The position numbers and the translations under genes were made by a program. From contig NZ_JAIMCA010000001.1 of NCBI RefSeq assembly GCF_025499465.1, forward strand, positions 868,001 through 932,000: DNA of 64,000 nt, given 5' to 3'. Shown piece by piece: positions 16,073-23,773 of the stretch; position 1 is the first letter of the stretch, and every line of letters begins with the position of its first letter. The stretch comes from Allobosea sp. BH3. Its GTDB lineage: Bacteria > Pseudomonadota > Alphaproteobacteria > Rhizobiales > Beijerinckiaceae. The notes below the pieces were generated by a model. That model saw nothing but the letters and a program-made list of their open reading frames with translations. It was not told the origin of the DNA and made no database searches.

Positions 16073-17593
16073 CTATTTGAGCACGGCCCGGCCCTCGACC
16101 TTGGCATCGACCGTGCCGAGCCGGCGCACATAGACCATCACCTCATTGGCCATCAGCTTGCCGTCCGTGAGGCCGATCAGCGTCCTGCCACGCCCCAGCG
16201 CGGAGTAGCCGTCGCCGCCCTCCAGCATGAAGTTGTTGGAGGCGACAGTGTACTTGCCGGCCGGATCGATCGGCTTGCCGTCGACCGTGACCGCGGTGAC
16301 GCGCGAGCCCTGCGGTTGCTTGAGATCGGCTTCGAATTTGAGCCCCGACACCACAGGGAAGCGCCCCGCCCCCTGCGGCGCATCGCGCAGCCCGTTCTCG
16401 ATCGCGTCCCGCACGTCCTTGCCGGTGATCTCGACCATCACCGTGGCGTTGCCGAAAGGCAGCTCGCTCAGGACGTCGCGGCGCGTCAGCTTCTGCCCGG
16501 CAGCATATTGCTTGTTGGCGCGGATGCCGCCGGCATTGGTGATGGCGAGCTGCGCGCCGGTCGCGGAGCGGATCGCGTCCGCGATGAGGTTGCCGATGGC
16601 AGTTTCCTGCGTGCGGATCACGCCCGTGCGGGAATCGAGCGGCACAGCCAGCGTGGCGATGTCGATGTCGAGCTCCTTCGAGAGCTCCGACTCGTAGCCC
16701 TTCACGATGGCGGCGACGTCCGGATCCGGCGTCGCCGAGCGGGAATCGTTGACGCGGAAGGTCGGCGTCCAGGAGACCTGTCGCGCCGCGCCTTCGCCAC
16801 GCACGCTGACCGCGATGTCGATGGCGGTGACGTAATTGCCCTCCTCGTTCGACTCCACCATCACGACCTTGCCGTCATAGGCGATGGCGAGATCGTGGTC
16901 GTGGCCGGTGAGCACGATGTCGACCACGCGCGAGCGCACGATCTCGTTGTCCATGGCGCGGTCGGCATGGACCACGGCGACGAGGATGTCGGCGCCCTGG
17001 CTCTTGAGCACCTTGGCCTCGCGGCGCAGCGCCTCCATCGTCGAGGAGAACTTCAGGTCACCCGGGAAGGAAACCTGCGGCGTCGAATCGAAGGCCGTGC
17101 CGATGACGCCCACCTTGATGCCGCCGAGCTCGAAGATCTGGCTGTCCTTGTGGCCGGGCAGCGTGTTGCCCGCGGCGTCTCGCAGATTGGCGGCAAAGGT
17201 CGGATAGGTCTGCGCCGCGACGAGCTTGAGATAATTCTCCTTGCCGAAGTCGAACTCGTGATTGCCGGGCACGAAGACGTCGATGCCCATCTTGTTCTGC
17301 ATCGCGACGATATGGGCGCCCTGGTCGAAGCCCGACATCAGCGAGGGCGAGTAGCAGTCGCCCGCATGGCAGAAGAGGAGCGGCACGCCCTTGGCCCGCT
17401 CCGCCTTGGCGATGCCGGCCGCGCGCGCAAAGCCGCCGCGGCCCTTGTCGTCGCTCATCTTGTAGATGTCGTTCAGCAGCAACAGCGTAAAGCTCGGTGC
17501 CGGCTGCTGCGCGAGCGCGGCCGGGGTGGTCGCGGCGAGGGCGGCCGGGGCGGCGATGACGCCAAGCGCGTTGCGGCGTGTCAGCTTGGTCAT
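16073..17593 (-). CDS. 5'-nucleotidase / bifunctional metallophosphatase, periplasmic
   Basis: A 506-residue secreted phosphatase of the UshA/5'-nucleotidase family, which removes phosphate from nucleotides or related esters. The N-terminal metallophosphoesterase domain has the metal motifs CHAGDCYSPS, GNHEFDFG and GHDHDLA. The C-terminal nucleotidase domain contains ITNAGGIRANK and the substrate-stacking region near the C-terminus (NNFMLEGGDGYSALGRG). The signal region TRRNALGVIAAPAALAATTPAALA has a twin-arginine character and suggests Tat export. The start at 17593 follows a GGGGGAA stretch; the upstream extension lacks a site. Confidence 0.9.
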   Translation of the reverse strand: MTKLTRRNALGVIAAPAALAATTPAALAQQPAPSFTLLLLNDIYKMSDDKGRGGFARAAGIAKAERAKGVPLLFCHAGDCYSPSLMSGFDQGAHIVAMQNKMGIDVFVPGNHEFDFGKENYLKLVAAQTYPTFAANLRDAAGNTLPGHKDSQIFELGGIKVGVIGTAFDSTPQVSFPGDLKFSSTMEALRREAKVLKSQGADILVAVVHADRAMDNEIVRSRVVDIVLTGHDHDLAIAYDGKVVMVESNEEGNYVTAIDIAVSVRGEGAARQVSWTPTFRVNDSRSATPDPDVAAIVKGYESELSKELDIDIATLAVPLDSRTGVIRTQETAIGNLIADAIRSATGAQLAITNAGGIRANKQYAAGQKLTRRDVLSELPFGNATVMVEITGKDVRDAIENGLRDAPQGAGRFPVVSGLKFEADLKQPQGSRVTAVTVDGKPIDPAGKYTVASNNFMLEGGDGYSALGRGRTLIGLTDGKLMANEVMVYVRRLGTVDAKVEGRAVLK

Positions 17594-17681
17594 GAGTGCG
17601 TTCCCCCAGCAAGGCGCGATGATAGACCTCGCCGACAATATCGCAGTGTCGAGCCGTTCCAATCAAGCGGCTCGCACGGCC

Positions 17682-18392
17682 CTAGCGATTGGTCATCTGG
17701 CTGCGGATGGTGTTGATCTCGTCGCTGAGATGGGCGTAGTTCGCGGCCGAATCGCGGATCCCAGCACGGCGATTGCGCTCGGTCAGCCACGGTCCGTCCC
17801 TGAACCAGGTCGTCAGATTGTCCTTGCGGATGTAGTGGTCGAAGGTCGAGTCGGGCAGCTCCTGCGCCTCCACCAGGTATTTGCGGCTCCAGTCATCCTC
17901 GCGCACCTGCGCGGGCAGCCAGTCGCGGATGATCTCGATGTCGTCGAGCACGTGCAGGAGCTCGTGCTCCCAGATGACGGCGAAGAGCTTCTGGCTGAGG
18001 CGGTCCTTGTCGACGGGGCGATCATCTTCGAGGACATGGACAGAGATCGTCGCCCCGAGAACGACCTCCCCGCCCATGAAGCGCCATGAGACGCGGTTCT
18101 GGGGGCCGACATTGCGCTGCCATTGCGTGTCGACGGCGGGGAAGAGGACGGCGAATTCGGCGGTGACCAGACCGTGGACCGAGGCCAGCTGGCTCGGATT
18201 GTTCTTCTGGCCGCCGCTCAGCAGTTTCATCATGTCCTCGCGCCGCACGAATTTCGGCAGGCGCAGGTCGCTGGCGGTCAACCCGTCGGGCGGCTTGATA
18301 GGATAGCGCCCCTTCGGCACGACCACGGTGTTGGCGTGGACGATCCGGCTCTTGATCTCGAAAGCCGGACCCTTGGCTGTCGGGGGCGGCAT
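17682..18392 (-). CDS. Orphan protein with HELLH zinc-protease-like motif
   Basis: A 236-residue protein I do not recognise. It has no signal peptide or membrane helix. Residues 143-147 read HELLH inside VIWEHELLHVLDD, matching the HExxH pattern of zinc-dependent peptidases, preceded by a predicted helix and followed by acidic residues (D150, D151, E153) that could supply a third ligand. The N-terminal part is beta-rich (HANTVVVPKGRYPI); the C-terminal part is helical (NYAHLSDEINTIRSQM). It lies alone between the 5'-nucleotidase and the divergent ferrochelatase. A zinc peptidase role is only suggested by the motif. Confidence 0.6.
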   Translation of the reverse strand: MPPPTAKGPAFEIKSRIVHANTVVVPKGRYPIKPPDGLTASDLRLPKFVRREDMMKLLSGGQKNNPSQLASVHGLVTAEFAVLFPAVDTQWQRNVGPQNRVSWRFMGGEVVLGATISVHVLEDDRPVDKDRLSQKLFAVIWEHELLHVLDDIEIIRDWLPAQVREDDWSRKYLVEAQELPDSTFDHYIRKDNLTTWFRDGPWLTERNRRAGIRDSAANYAHLSDEINTIRSQMTNR

Positions 18393-18535
18393 GGCATCCC
18401 TCCCTGTGCGCCAGCAACGGGACTGTCAAGGCTGATGCTCTGCCGGTTCCTCGGTCTCTGCAAGGCCGGATCGCCATTGTCGCACCCGCGGTCACGGCAT
18501 TGGACGAAGCTCGGAACTCGTCTAAATCACGGCTC

Positions 18536-19615
18536 ATGAAAGCCAGCGACATGATGATTGAGCCTGTGCCGACCGCCGCGCAAGACACGGTGCCGAAGCC
18601 GCCCGACCATCCCAAGGTACGATCCGGGCGCATCGGCGTGCTGCTGATGAATCTCGGCACGCCGGAAGGCACCGGCTACTGGCCGATGCGGGCCTATCTC
18701 AAGGAATTCCTCTCCGACCGGCGTGTGATCGAGGAGCCGCGCTGGAAATGGTGGCCGATCCTCAACCTGATCATCCTCTCGACGCGCCCCGGCCGAAAGG
18801 GAAAGGACTACGCCTCGATCTGGAACAAGGAACGCGACGAGGGTCCGCTCAAGACCATCACCCGCTCGCAGACCGAGCAGCTCGCCGAGCGCCTGAAACC
18901 GCTCGCCGGGGACCGCATCGTCTTCGACTGGGCGATGCGCTACGGCTTTCCGGACGTGAAGAGCCGGCTCAAGGCCCTGCTCGACCAGGGCTGCGACCGC
19001 ATCCTGCTGGTCCCGCTCTATCCGCAATATGCCGCGCCGACCTCGGCCACCGCCTGCGACCAGGCCTTCCGCGCGCTGATGGAGATGCGCTGGCAGCCGA
19101 CAGTGCGCGTCGCGCACCCTTATTACGAGGACCCCGCCTATATCGGCGCGCTCGCCGCCTCGATGCGCACCTCGCTGGCCAAGCTCGACTTCGACCCCGA
19201 AGTCATCCTCTGCTCCTTCCACGGCATGCCGAAGGACTACCTGCTCAAGGGCGACCCCTATTACTGCCAGTGCGCCAAGACCTGGCGGCTGCTGCGTACC
19301 GAGCTGGGCTTCTCCGAAGAGCGCTTTCCGCTGACCTTCCAGTCGCGCTTCGGGCCGGATGAATGGCTGCAGCCCTATACCGACGAGACGGTGAAGGCGC
19401 TGGCCCAGGCCGGGAAGAAGTCGATGGCGATCGTCGCGCCCGGCTTCTCGGCCGATTGCCTGGAGACGCTGGAAGAACTCGATGGCGAGAATCGCGAGAT
19501 CTTCCTGCACAATGGCGGCGAGAAATTCGCCTACCTGCCCTGCCTGAACGACACACAGGAAGGCATCGACGTCATCGCCGCGGTCGTCCAGCGCGAGCTG
19601 ATGGGCTGGGTCTGA
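18536..19615 (+). CDS. hemH: Ferrochelatase
   Basis: The last enzyme of heme synthesis, inserting ferrous iron into protoporphyrin IX. About 359 residues from the chosen start. Conserved parts are VLLMNLGTPEG at the N-terminus, the catalytic histidine in CSFHGMPKDYLLKGDPYYCQC, and the iron-path segment VAPGFSADCLETLEEL with its Glu residues. The length is typical. The exact start is uncertain: ATGs at 18536, 18551 and 18554 are all possible and none has a strong ribosome binding site. It is divergent from the HELLH gene and convergent with the hydrolase. Confidence 0.93.
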   Translation: MKASDMMIEPVPTAAQDTVPKPPDHPKVRSGRIGVLLMNLGTPEGTGYWPMRAYLKEFLSDRRVIEEPRWKWWPILNLIILSTRPGRKGKDYASIWNKERDEGPLKTITRSQTEQLAERLKPLAGDRIVFDWAMRYGFPDVKSRLKALLDQGCDRILLVPLYPQYAAPTSATACDQAFRALMEMRWQPTVRVAHPYYEDPAYIGALAASMRTSLAKLDFDPEVILCSFHGMPKDYLLKGDPYYCQCAKTWRLLRTELGFSEERFPLTFQSRFGPDEWLQPYTDETVKALAQAGKKSMAIVAPGFSADCLETLEELDGENREIFLHNGGEKFAYLPCLNDTQEGIDVIAAVVQRELMGWV

Positions 19616-19630
19616 GCGAGAGCCAGGACT

Positions 19631-20515
19631 TCAGCCACCGGCGACGAAGCGCGCCACCCGCTCGGCCACCGGCCGCGCCTGCAGGATACGGCGATGGCCG
19701 AGGCCCTCCGTTGCCTCCAGCGTGACGAACGGCCCCGCTTCCGCCAGCGCCTGCGCATGCTGAAAGCCGAGCTCGCGGTCCTGCCGGTCATGGATCAGCA
19801 GCGTCGGCAGGCCGATCGCAGCGAGTTGCTCCCGCCCCTCGAAAACCTCGACCGGATTGCCGGCGACGACATGGATGCGCCGCTCCAGCGCCGCCTGCCC
19901 GCGCCGGCCCAGCCCGATGGCGGAGCCGAACTGCCGGGTGATCTGGGTCATCGAGGACGGCGCGGCGATCATCGCCAGGCGGCCGGCTTGGACCGCAGGC
20001 TGCCCACGGACAGAACCCGCCAGCGCCGCCAGCGCGATCGCCCCGCCGAAGGAATGGCTCACGATCGCCTTGAACGGCCCGAATACGCGCGCAACCGCCG
20101 CCAGGCTCGCCACGCCGAGCGGGATGTTGAGTTCCCGACCCGTCGAGGCGCCATGGCCGGGCAGGTCGAAGGTCACGACCCGAAGGCCCGATGCCAATAA
20201 CGGCTCGACGAAGCCGGTCATCGACGCTGCCTCTCCCGTCCAGCCATGGAGCAGCAGCACCGTTCCGGTGGGCGCGCCCTCGGGCTCGAAGGCATAGGCC
20301 TGCACGCTCCCGCACGAAAACGGGACCGCCCGCGCATTCGCCTGCTGCAGCCGCATCGTCGCCGCAGACGCAAGCTGCTTGCCGTTTCCGCTTCGCTTCC
20401 GCGGCCGCGGCGGGGTACAGAACAGGCGGAAGGCCAGCCGGCCGGTGGCGGTCGGGGCAATGAGGCTCGCGGCCCGCACGAAGGGGCGCATGTAACGGAG
20501 CGCGGAAGCGGTCAT
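19631..20515 (-). CDS. Alpha/beta hydrolase
   Basis: A 294-residue alpha/beta-hydrolase fold enzyme, probably an esterase or lipase-like hydrolase. The oxyanion motif LLLHGWTGE is at about residue 88. The nucleophile elbow is SHSFGG, the acid is in HDRQDRELG, and the catalytic His is in EGLGHRRI. The N-terminal 70 residues are basic with one hydrophobic patch (FVRAASLIAP), possibly a membrane-associating segment. It is divergent from a MarR regulator, and a double palindrome lies 16-52 bp in front of its start codon, so it is the likely target of that regulator. Confidence 0.85.
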   Translation of the reverse strand: MTASALRYMRPFVRAASLIAPTATGRLAFRLFCTPPRPRKRSGNGKQLASAATMRLQQANARAVPFSCGSVQAYAFEPEGAPTGTVLLLHGWTGEAASMTGFVEPLLASGLRVVTFDLPGHGASTGRELNIPLGVASLAAVARVFGPFKAIVSHSFGGAIALAALAGSVRGQPAVQAGRLAMIAAPSSMTQITRQFGSAIGLGRRGQAALERRIHVVAGNPVEVFEGREQLAAIGLPTLLIHDRQDRELGFQHAQALAEAGPFVTLEATEGLGHRRILQARPVAERVARFVAGG

Positions 20516-20530
20516 GGCGACAGCCCTATT

Positions 20531-20567
20531 TTGTTCAACGCTGAACGAATATGTTCAACAATGAACA
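20531..20567. promoter_or_regulatory. Tandem palindromic operators between hydrolase and marR genes
   Basis: Two inverted repeats of the same motif. The first is TTGTTCA-ACGC-TGAACGA (20531-20548, one mismatch); the second is TGTTCA-ACAA-TGAACA (20552-20567, perfect). Their centres are 20 bp apart, about two helical turns, so two dimers would bind the same face of DNA. The second palindrome covers the ATG of the regulator gene itself. This is the classic layout of MarR autoregulation. Confidence 0.8.
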
Positions 20568-21052
20568 AAAAGCAAGCCCTTTCCGAGCCGGCCCCTTCGC
20601 AAGTTTTGCCGTGGGATCTGCCGCGCTTCCGCAACTGGGTTGCCGTCGCGCGCGTCCACTCTCTCTGGGAAAAGCTGTTCGGTGAGGCGCTGGCGCCGCT
20701 CGGCATCCAGCTGCCGCACTATGACGTGCTCGCCAACATCTTCCATGCGCCGGGGCTGACCCAGCAGGCGTTGGCGGCCAAGCTCCTCGTCGGCCGCAGC
20801 GCCATGAGCATGCTGCTGCCGGTGCTCGAGCGTCGCGGGCTGATCGAGCGGCGCAGCGACGAGGCCGACCGGCGCCTGCGCCGCCTCTGGCTCACACCCG
20901 AAGGCGAGGCACTGACGCGCAAGGCGATGGCGATCCATGTCGCCGAGATCGAGGCGATGATGACGGTGCTCAGCGACGCCGAATGCGACGCCGTCGGCGA
21001 GATGATGCGTCAGGTCGGCAAGGCGCTGGAGGCCCGTGCCGGCGGCCGCTAG
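20561..21052 (+). CDS. MarR-family transcriptional regulator
   Basis: A 163-residue winged-helix regulator. The DNA-binding domain spans about residues 55-115: LTQQALAAKLLVGRSAMSMLLPVLERRGLIERR is the helix-turn-helix, followed by the wing with the signature DEADRRLRRLWLTPEGE (D and R residues conserved in MarR). Helices at both ends form the dimer interface. The ATG at 20561 lies inside the right-hand palindrome of the operator, and I see no good ribosome binding site, so translation may be leaderless or weak. It probably represses itself and the divergent hydrolase. The ligand is unknown. Confidence 0.88.
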   Translation: MNKKQALSEPAPSQVLPWDLPRFRNWVAVARVHSLWEKLFGEALAPLGIQLPHYDVLANIFHAPGLTQQALAAKLLVGRSAMSMLLPVLERRGLIERRSDEADRRLRRLWLTPEGEALTRKAMAIHVAEIEAMMTVLSDAECDAVGEMMRQVGKALEARAGGR

Positions 21053-21136
21053 AGCACACGCACGCCTTCTCTATCGATGTCCTGGAGTCAGATTCACCGA
21101 TCAGGTTGATTTCAACCTGATCGGTTCCGGCTCTAG
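21050..21136. repeat. Palindromic repeat with TAGAGC ends and GATCAGGTTG core
   Basis: The element begins with TAGAGC, whose TAG is the stop codon of the MarR gene, and ends with GCTCTAG. Its centre is a perfect palindrome, CCGATCAGGTTG-ATTT-CAACCTGATCGG (21096-21123). A shorter relative at 37168-37217 shares TAGAGCAC, the core and the GGCTC end. Related elements are dispersed between genes in Hyphomicrobiales. Confidence 0.75.
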
Positions 21137-21142
21137 CGCCGC

Positions 21143-21853
21143 TCAGTCCTTCTTCTGCTGGTCGTAGGACGAGATACCGCCATGCTTGCCCGACCAGCTG
21201 GCGGGGTCGTTGAGGAAGCTCTCGACCTCGGCCAGCACCTTGGCGTCGAAATGGCCGCTCTCCTTGGCGACCGCGAGCACGTCCCACCAGGTGGTGAGAT
21301 AGTGCAGCTGGATGCCGATCTCGGCCATCAGCTCACGGCTGTTCGGGAAGATGTCGTAGAAGAACAGCACGAAGCAGTGCTGCACATCGGCGCCGGCATT
21401 GCGCAGCGCCTCGCAGAAATTGACCTTGCTGCGCCCGTCGGTAGCCAGGTCCTCGACCAGCAGGGTGCGCGCGCCCTCGGCGAGAGAGCCCTCGATCTGG
21501 GCGTTGCGGCCGAAGCCCTTCGGCTTCTTGCGCACATACTGCATCGGCAGCGCCAGCCGGTCGGAGATCCAGGCGGCGAAGGGAATGCCCGCGGTCTCGC
21601 CGCCGGCGATGGTGTCGAGGGATTCGTAGCCGATGTCGCGCACGATGGTGGTGGCGGCGAAATCGATCAGCGTCGAGCGCAGGCGCGGATAGGAGATGAT
21701 CTTGCGGCAGTCGATATAGACCGGGCTCGCCCAGCCCGAGGTGAAGACGAAGGGCTTGTCGCTGTAGAAGTGGACCGCCTTGATCTCGAGCAGCATCTTG
21801 GCCGCCTCGCGCGCGATCACAGTCCTGTCGGTGGGAGTGAACAGGTTGGACAT
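21143..21853 (-). CDS. pyrE: Orotate phosphoribosyltransferase
   Basis: Fifth step of pyrimidine synthesis: orotate plus PRPP gives orotidine 5'-phosphate. About 236 residues. Motifs are [25 protein letters not shown] (N-terminal orotate region), the KKPKGFGR loop, and the PRPP-binding [13 protein letters not shown]. The start at 21853 (MSNLFTP) has GGAGA 8 bases upstream; an in-frame ATG at 21868 sits only 3 bases after a terminator T-run and lacks a site. The enzyme belongs to the slightly longer alphaproteobacterial type. A tRNA-Gly and its intrinsic terminator lie immediately upstream, so expression may depend on read-through. Confidence 0.92.
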   Translation of the reverse strand: MSNLFTPTDRTVIAREAAKMLLEIKAVHFYSDKPFVFTSGWASPVYIDCRKIISYPRLRSTLIDFAATTIVRDIGYESLDTIAGGETAGIPFAAWISDRLALPMQYVRKKPKGFGRNAQIEGSLAEGARTLLVEDLATDGRSKVNFCEALRNAGADVQHCFVLFFYDIFPNSRELMAEIGIQLHYLTTWWDVLAVAKESGHFDAKVLAEVESFLNDPASWSGKHGGISSYDQQKKD

Positions 21854-21871
21854 GGCGCCGGTCTCCACATG

Positions 21872-21899
21872 AAAAAAGCGCCGGACGTTTCCGGCGCTT
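21872..21899 (-). terminator. Intrinsic terminator between tRNA-Gly and pyrE
   Basis: A 10-bp stem (AAGCGCCGGA / TCCGGCGCTT on the minus strand) with a 4-base loop and a run of six T. It is 27 bases after the 3' end of the tRNA and only 18 bases before the pyrE start codon at 21853. Confidence 0.85.
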
Positions 21900-21926
21900 G
21901 GGGGCTTTTCAGCATATTTGATTGTC

Positions 21927-22001
21927 TGGAGCGGGAGAAGGGATTCGAACCCTCGACCCCAACCTTGGCAAGGTTGTGCTCTACCCCTGAGCTACTCCCG
22001 C
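21927..22001 (-). tRNA. tRNA-Gly (anticodon GCC)
   Basis: The minus strand folds as a cloverleaf: acceptor GCGGGAG / CTCCCGC, D-arm GTAGCTCAGGGGTAGAGC, anticodon arm with CTTGCCAAG (anticodon GCC), and T-arm GAGGGTTCGAATCCCTT. The discriminator base is U followed by an encoded CCA. All expected elements are present over 75 bases, so it should be functional. Confidence 0.97.
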
Positions 22002-22186
22002 ATCCAAGACATCCGCGCCGCAGCGCGTGGCCGGGTTTCTGCCCCAAAGCTTTGCGGAGCGCAAGCACCTTCTCGAAAGTTTTTTGCCGCCTTCCACGGC
22101 CCTCGTCAGGCGGCCGCGCCTTGCTGACGGCTGATCTCGCCGCTAGGCATCGTGCCAACACACCGTCACCACCTTCGATAGCGCCT

Positions 22187-22711
22187 ATGACCAAGCCCCT
22201 CACGCCCGACGAGCTCTGCGCCCATCTGACCGAGCGCGGCATCGCCTTTCACCGCACCGATCACCCGGCCGTCTTCACCGTCGCGGAGACGGCGCCGCAT
22301 CGCGACGAGATGGTCGGGCACCATACGAAGAACCTCTTCCTGAAGGACAAGAAGGGCCGGCTTTTCCTGGTCTCGGCCGAGGCACACGCGCGAATCGACC
22401 TGAAGCGCCTGCATGAGAGGCTCGGTGCCAGCGGCCGGCTCTCCTTCGGCTCTGCCGAGCTCCTGATGGAAAAGCTCGGCGTCACGCCGGGCTCGGTCAC
22501 CGCATTCGCCGTCGTCAATGACCGCGCGGGCGATGTCACCATGGTCCTGGACGCCACGCTGATGACCGGTGCGGACGTCAATTTCCACCCGCTGATCAAC
22601 ACCGCGACGCTCCGGGTCGGCCGTGACGACCTCCTGGCCTTCATGCGCAGCACCGGCCATGAGCCGCTGATCGTCGATTTGCCCGTTCCGCCCGATGGAC
22701 AGAACGGCTGA
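22187..22711 (+). CDS. Prolyl-tRNA editing protein (ProXp-ala/PrdX type, YbaK fold)
   Basis: A 174-residue free-standing editing domain that removes wrongly attached alanine (or cysteine) from tRNA-Pro. The conserved KNLFLKDKKGRLFLVSAEA segment with its catalytic Lys, and the DVNFHPLINTATL segment, identify the family. It corresponds to the insertion domain of bacterial prolyl-tRNA synthetases, which alphaproteobacteria usually lack and replace with this protein. The start at 22187 follows a short unremarkable leader. It is in the same direction as the thioredoxin gene 84 bp downstream. Confidence 0.88.
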   Translation: MTKPLTPDELCAHLTERGIAFHRTDHPAVFTVAETAPHRDEMVGHHTKNLFLKDKKGRLFLVSAEAHARIDLKRLHERLGASGRLSFGSAELLMEKLGVTPGSVTAFAVVNDRAGDVTMVLDATLMTGADVNFHPLINTATLRVGRDDLLAFMRSTGHEPLIVDLPVPPDGQNG

Positions 22712-22794
22712 GACAACCCATTTATGTGGCCGACTGCGCCGGGCGGCCCATGGCATGCCGGCGCGCTCTTAAAGAACATCACGAAGGGCGACCC

Positions 22795-23694
22795 ATGCTG
22801 GTCAATGGCGAAGCGGCCGAGCAACCCGGCCTGATCAAGGACACGACCACCCAGGCCTTCCGGCAGGACGTCATCGCGGAATCGATGACGCAGCCCGTGC
22901 TGGTCGATTTCTGGGCGCCCTGGTGCGGCCCCTGCAAGCAGCTCACCCCCGTCATCGAGAAGGCGGTCAAGGCAGCGGGCGGCAAGGTCAAGCTCGTCAA
23001 GATGAACATCGACGAGCATCCTCAGATTTCCGGCCAGCTCGGCATCCAGTCGATTCCTGCCGTCATCGCCTTCAAGCAGGGCCAGCCGATCGACGGCTTC
23101 ATGGGCGCCCAGCCCGAGAGCCAGGTGAAGGCCTTCATCGAGCGCCTCGTCGGCCCGGTCGGCCCGGGCGAGGCCGAGGAATTGATCGCGGCGGCCGAGG
23201 CCGCCACGCAGGCCGGCGACGCTGCCGGCGCCAGCGAGCTCTATGCCGGCGTGCTCCAGATGGAGCCCGAGAATCTCAAGGCCATCGCGGGGCTGGCGCG
23301 GCTGCATCTCGACACCGGCGACATCGAGGGGGCCAAGGGCATCCTCGCCATGGCGCCCGCGGACAAGGCCGGCGACCCGGCGATCACGGCCGTGCGCGCC
23401 GCCATCGAGCTCGCCGAGCAGGCCGCCTCGCTGGGCGACACCGCCGAGCTGGAAGCCAAGGTCGCGGCCAACCCGAAGGATCATCAGGCCCGCTTCGACC
23501 TGGCTCTGGCGCTCAACGCCCGCGACCGGCGCGAGGATGCGGTCGATCAGCTCGTCGCCATCATCAAGGCCGACCGCACCTGGAGCGACGACGGCGCGCG
23601 CAAGCAGCTCCTGCAGTTCTTCGAGGCCTGGGGCCCGATGGATGATGCGAGCGTCTCCGGGCGCCGCAAGCTCTCGACCCTGCTCTTTTCCTGA
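22795..23694 (+). CDS. Thioredoxin-TPR co-chaperone (CnoX/YbbN-like)
   Basis: A 299-residue protein with an N-terminal thioredoxin domain (about 1-115) and C-terminal tetratricopeptide-like helical repeats (about 125-290). The active site is WCGPC (C44 and C47), intact, so it may be redox-active, unlike E. coli YbbN which has lost it. The family prevents aggregation of chlorine-oxidised proteins and passes them to chaperones. The start at 22795 has GAAGGGCGA before it; upstream ATG codons in frame do not. A palindromic repeat follows the stop codon. Confidence 0.88.
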   Translation: MLVNGEAAEQPGLIKDTTTQAFRQDVIAESMTQPVLVDFWAPWCGPCKQLTPVIEKAVKAAGGKVKLVKMNIDEHPQISGQLGIQSIPAVIAFKQGQPIDGFMGAQPESQVKAFIERLVGPVGPGEAEELIAAAEAATQAGDAAGASELYAGVLQMEPENLKAIAGLARLHLDTGDIEGAKGILAMAPADKAGDPAITAVRAAIELAEQAASLGDTAELEAKVAANPKDHQARFDLALALNARDRREDAVDQLVAIIKADRTWSDDGARKQLLQFFEAWGPMDDASVSGRRKLSTLLFS

Positions 23695-23708
23695 CTCTTT
23701 GACGTGCC

Positions 23709-23752
23709 GCATTTTCTTCACGCGAACCGGCATCCACTTCGCTTGAAAATGC
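23709..23752. repeat. Palindromic intergenic repeat, GCATTTTC family
   Basis: A 44-bp element with inverted ends GCATTTTC and GAAAATGC and the interior ACGCGAACCGG followed by ATCCACTTCGCTTG. This sequence is familiar as a dispersed intergenic repeat in rhizobial genomes. It occupies most of the 79-bp gap between the thioredoxin and LON-domain genes. Confidence 0.75.
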
Positions 23753-23773
23753 TTTGGAAAGGATCGGCCGCGC

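Noticed and set aside
18500..18535. Upstream ATG at 18500 as the ferrochelatase start
   Set aside because: It adds twelve residues unlike the family and has no ribosome binding site; a start at 18536 or slightly later is more likely.
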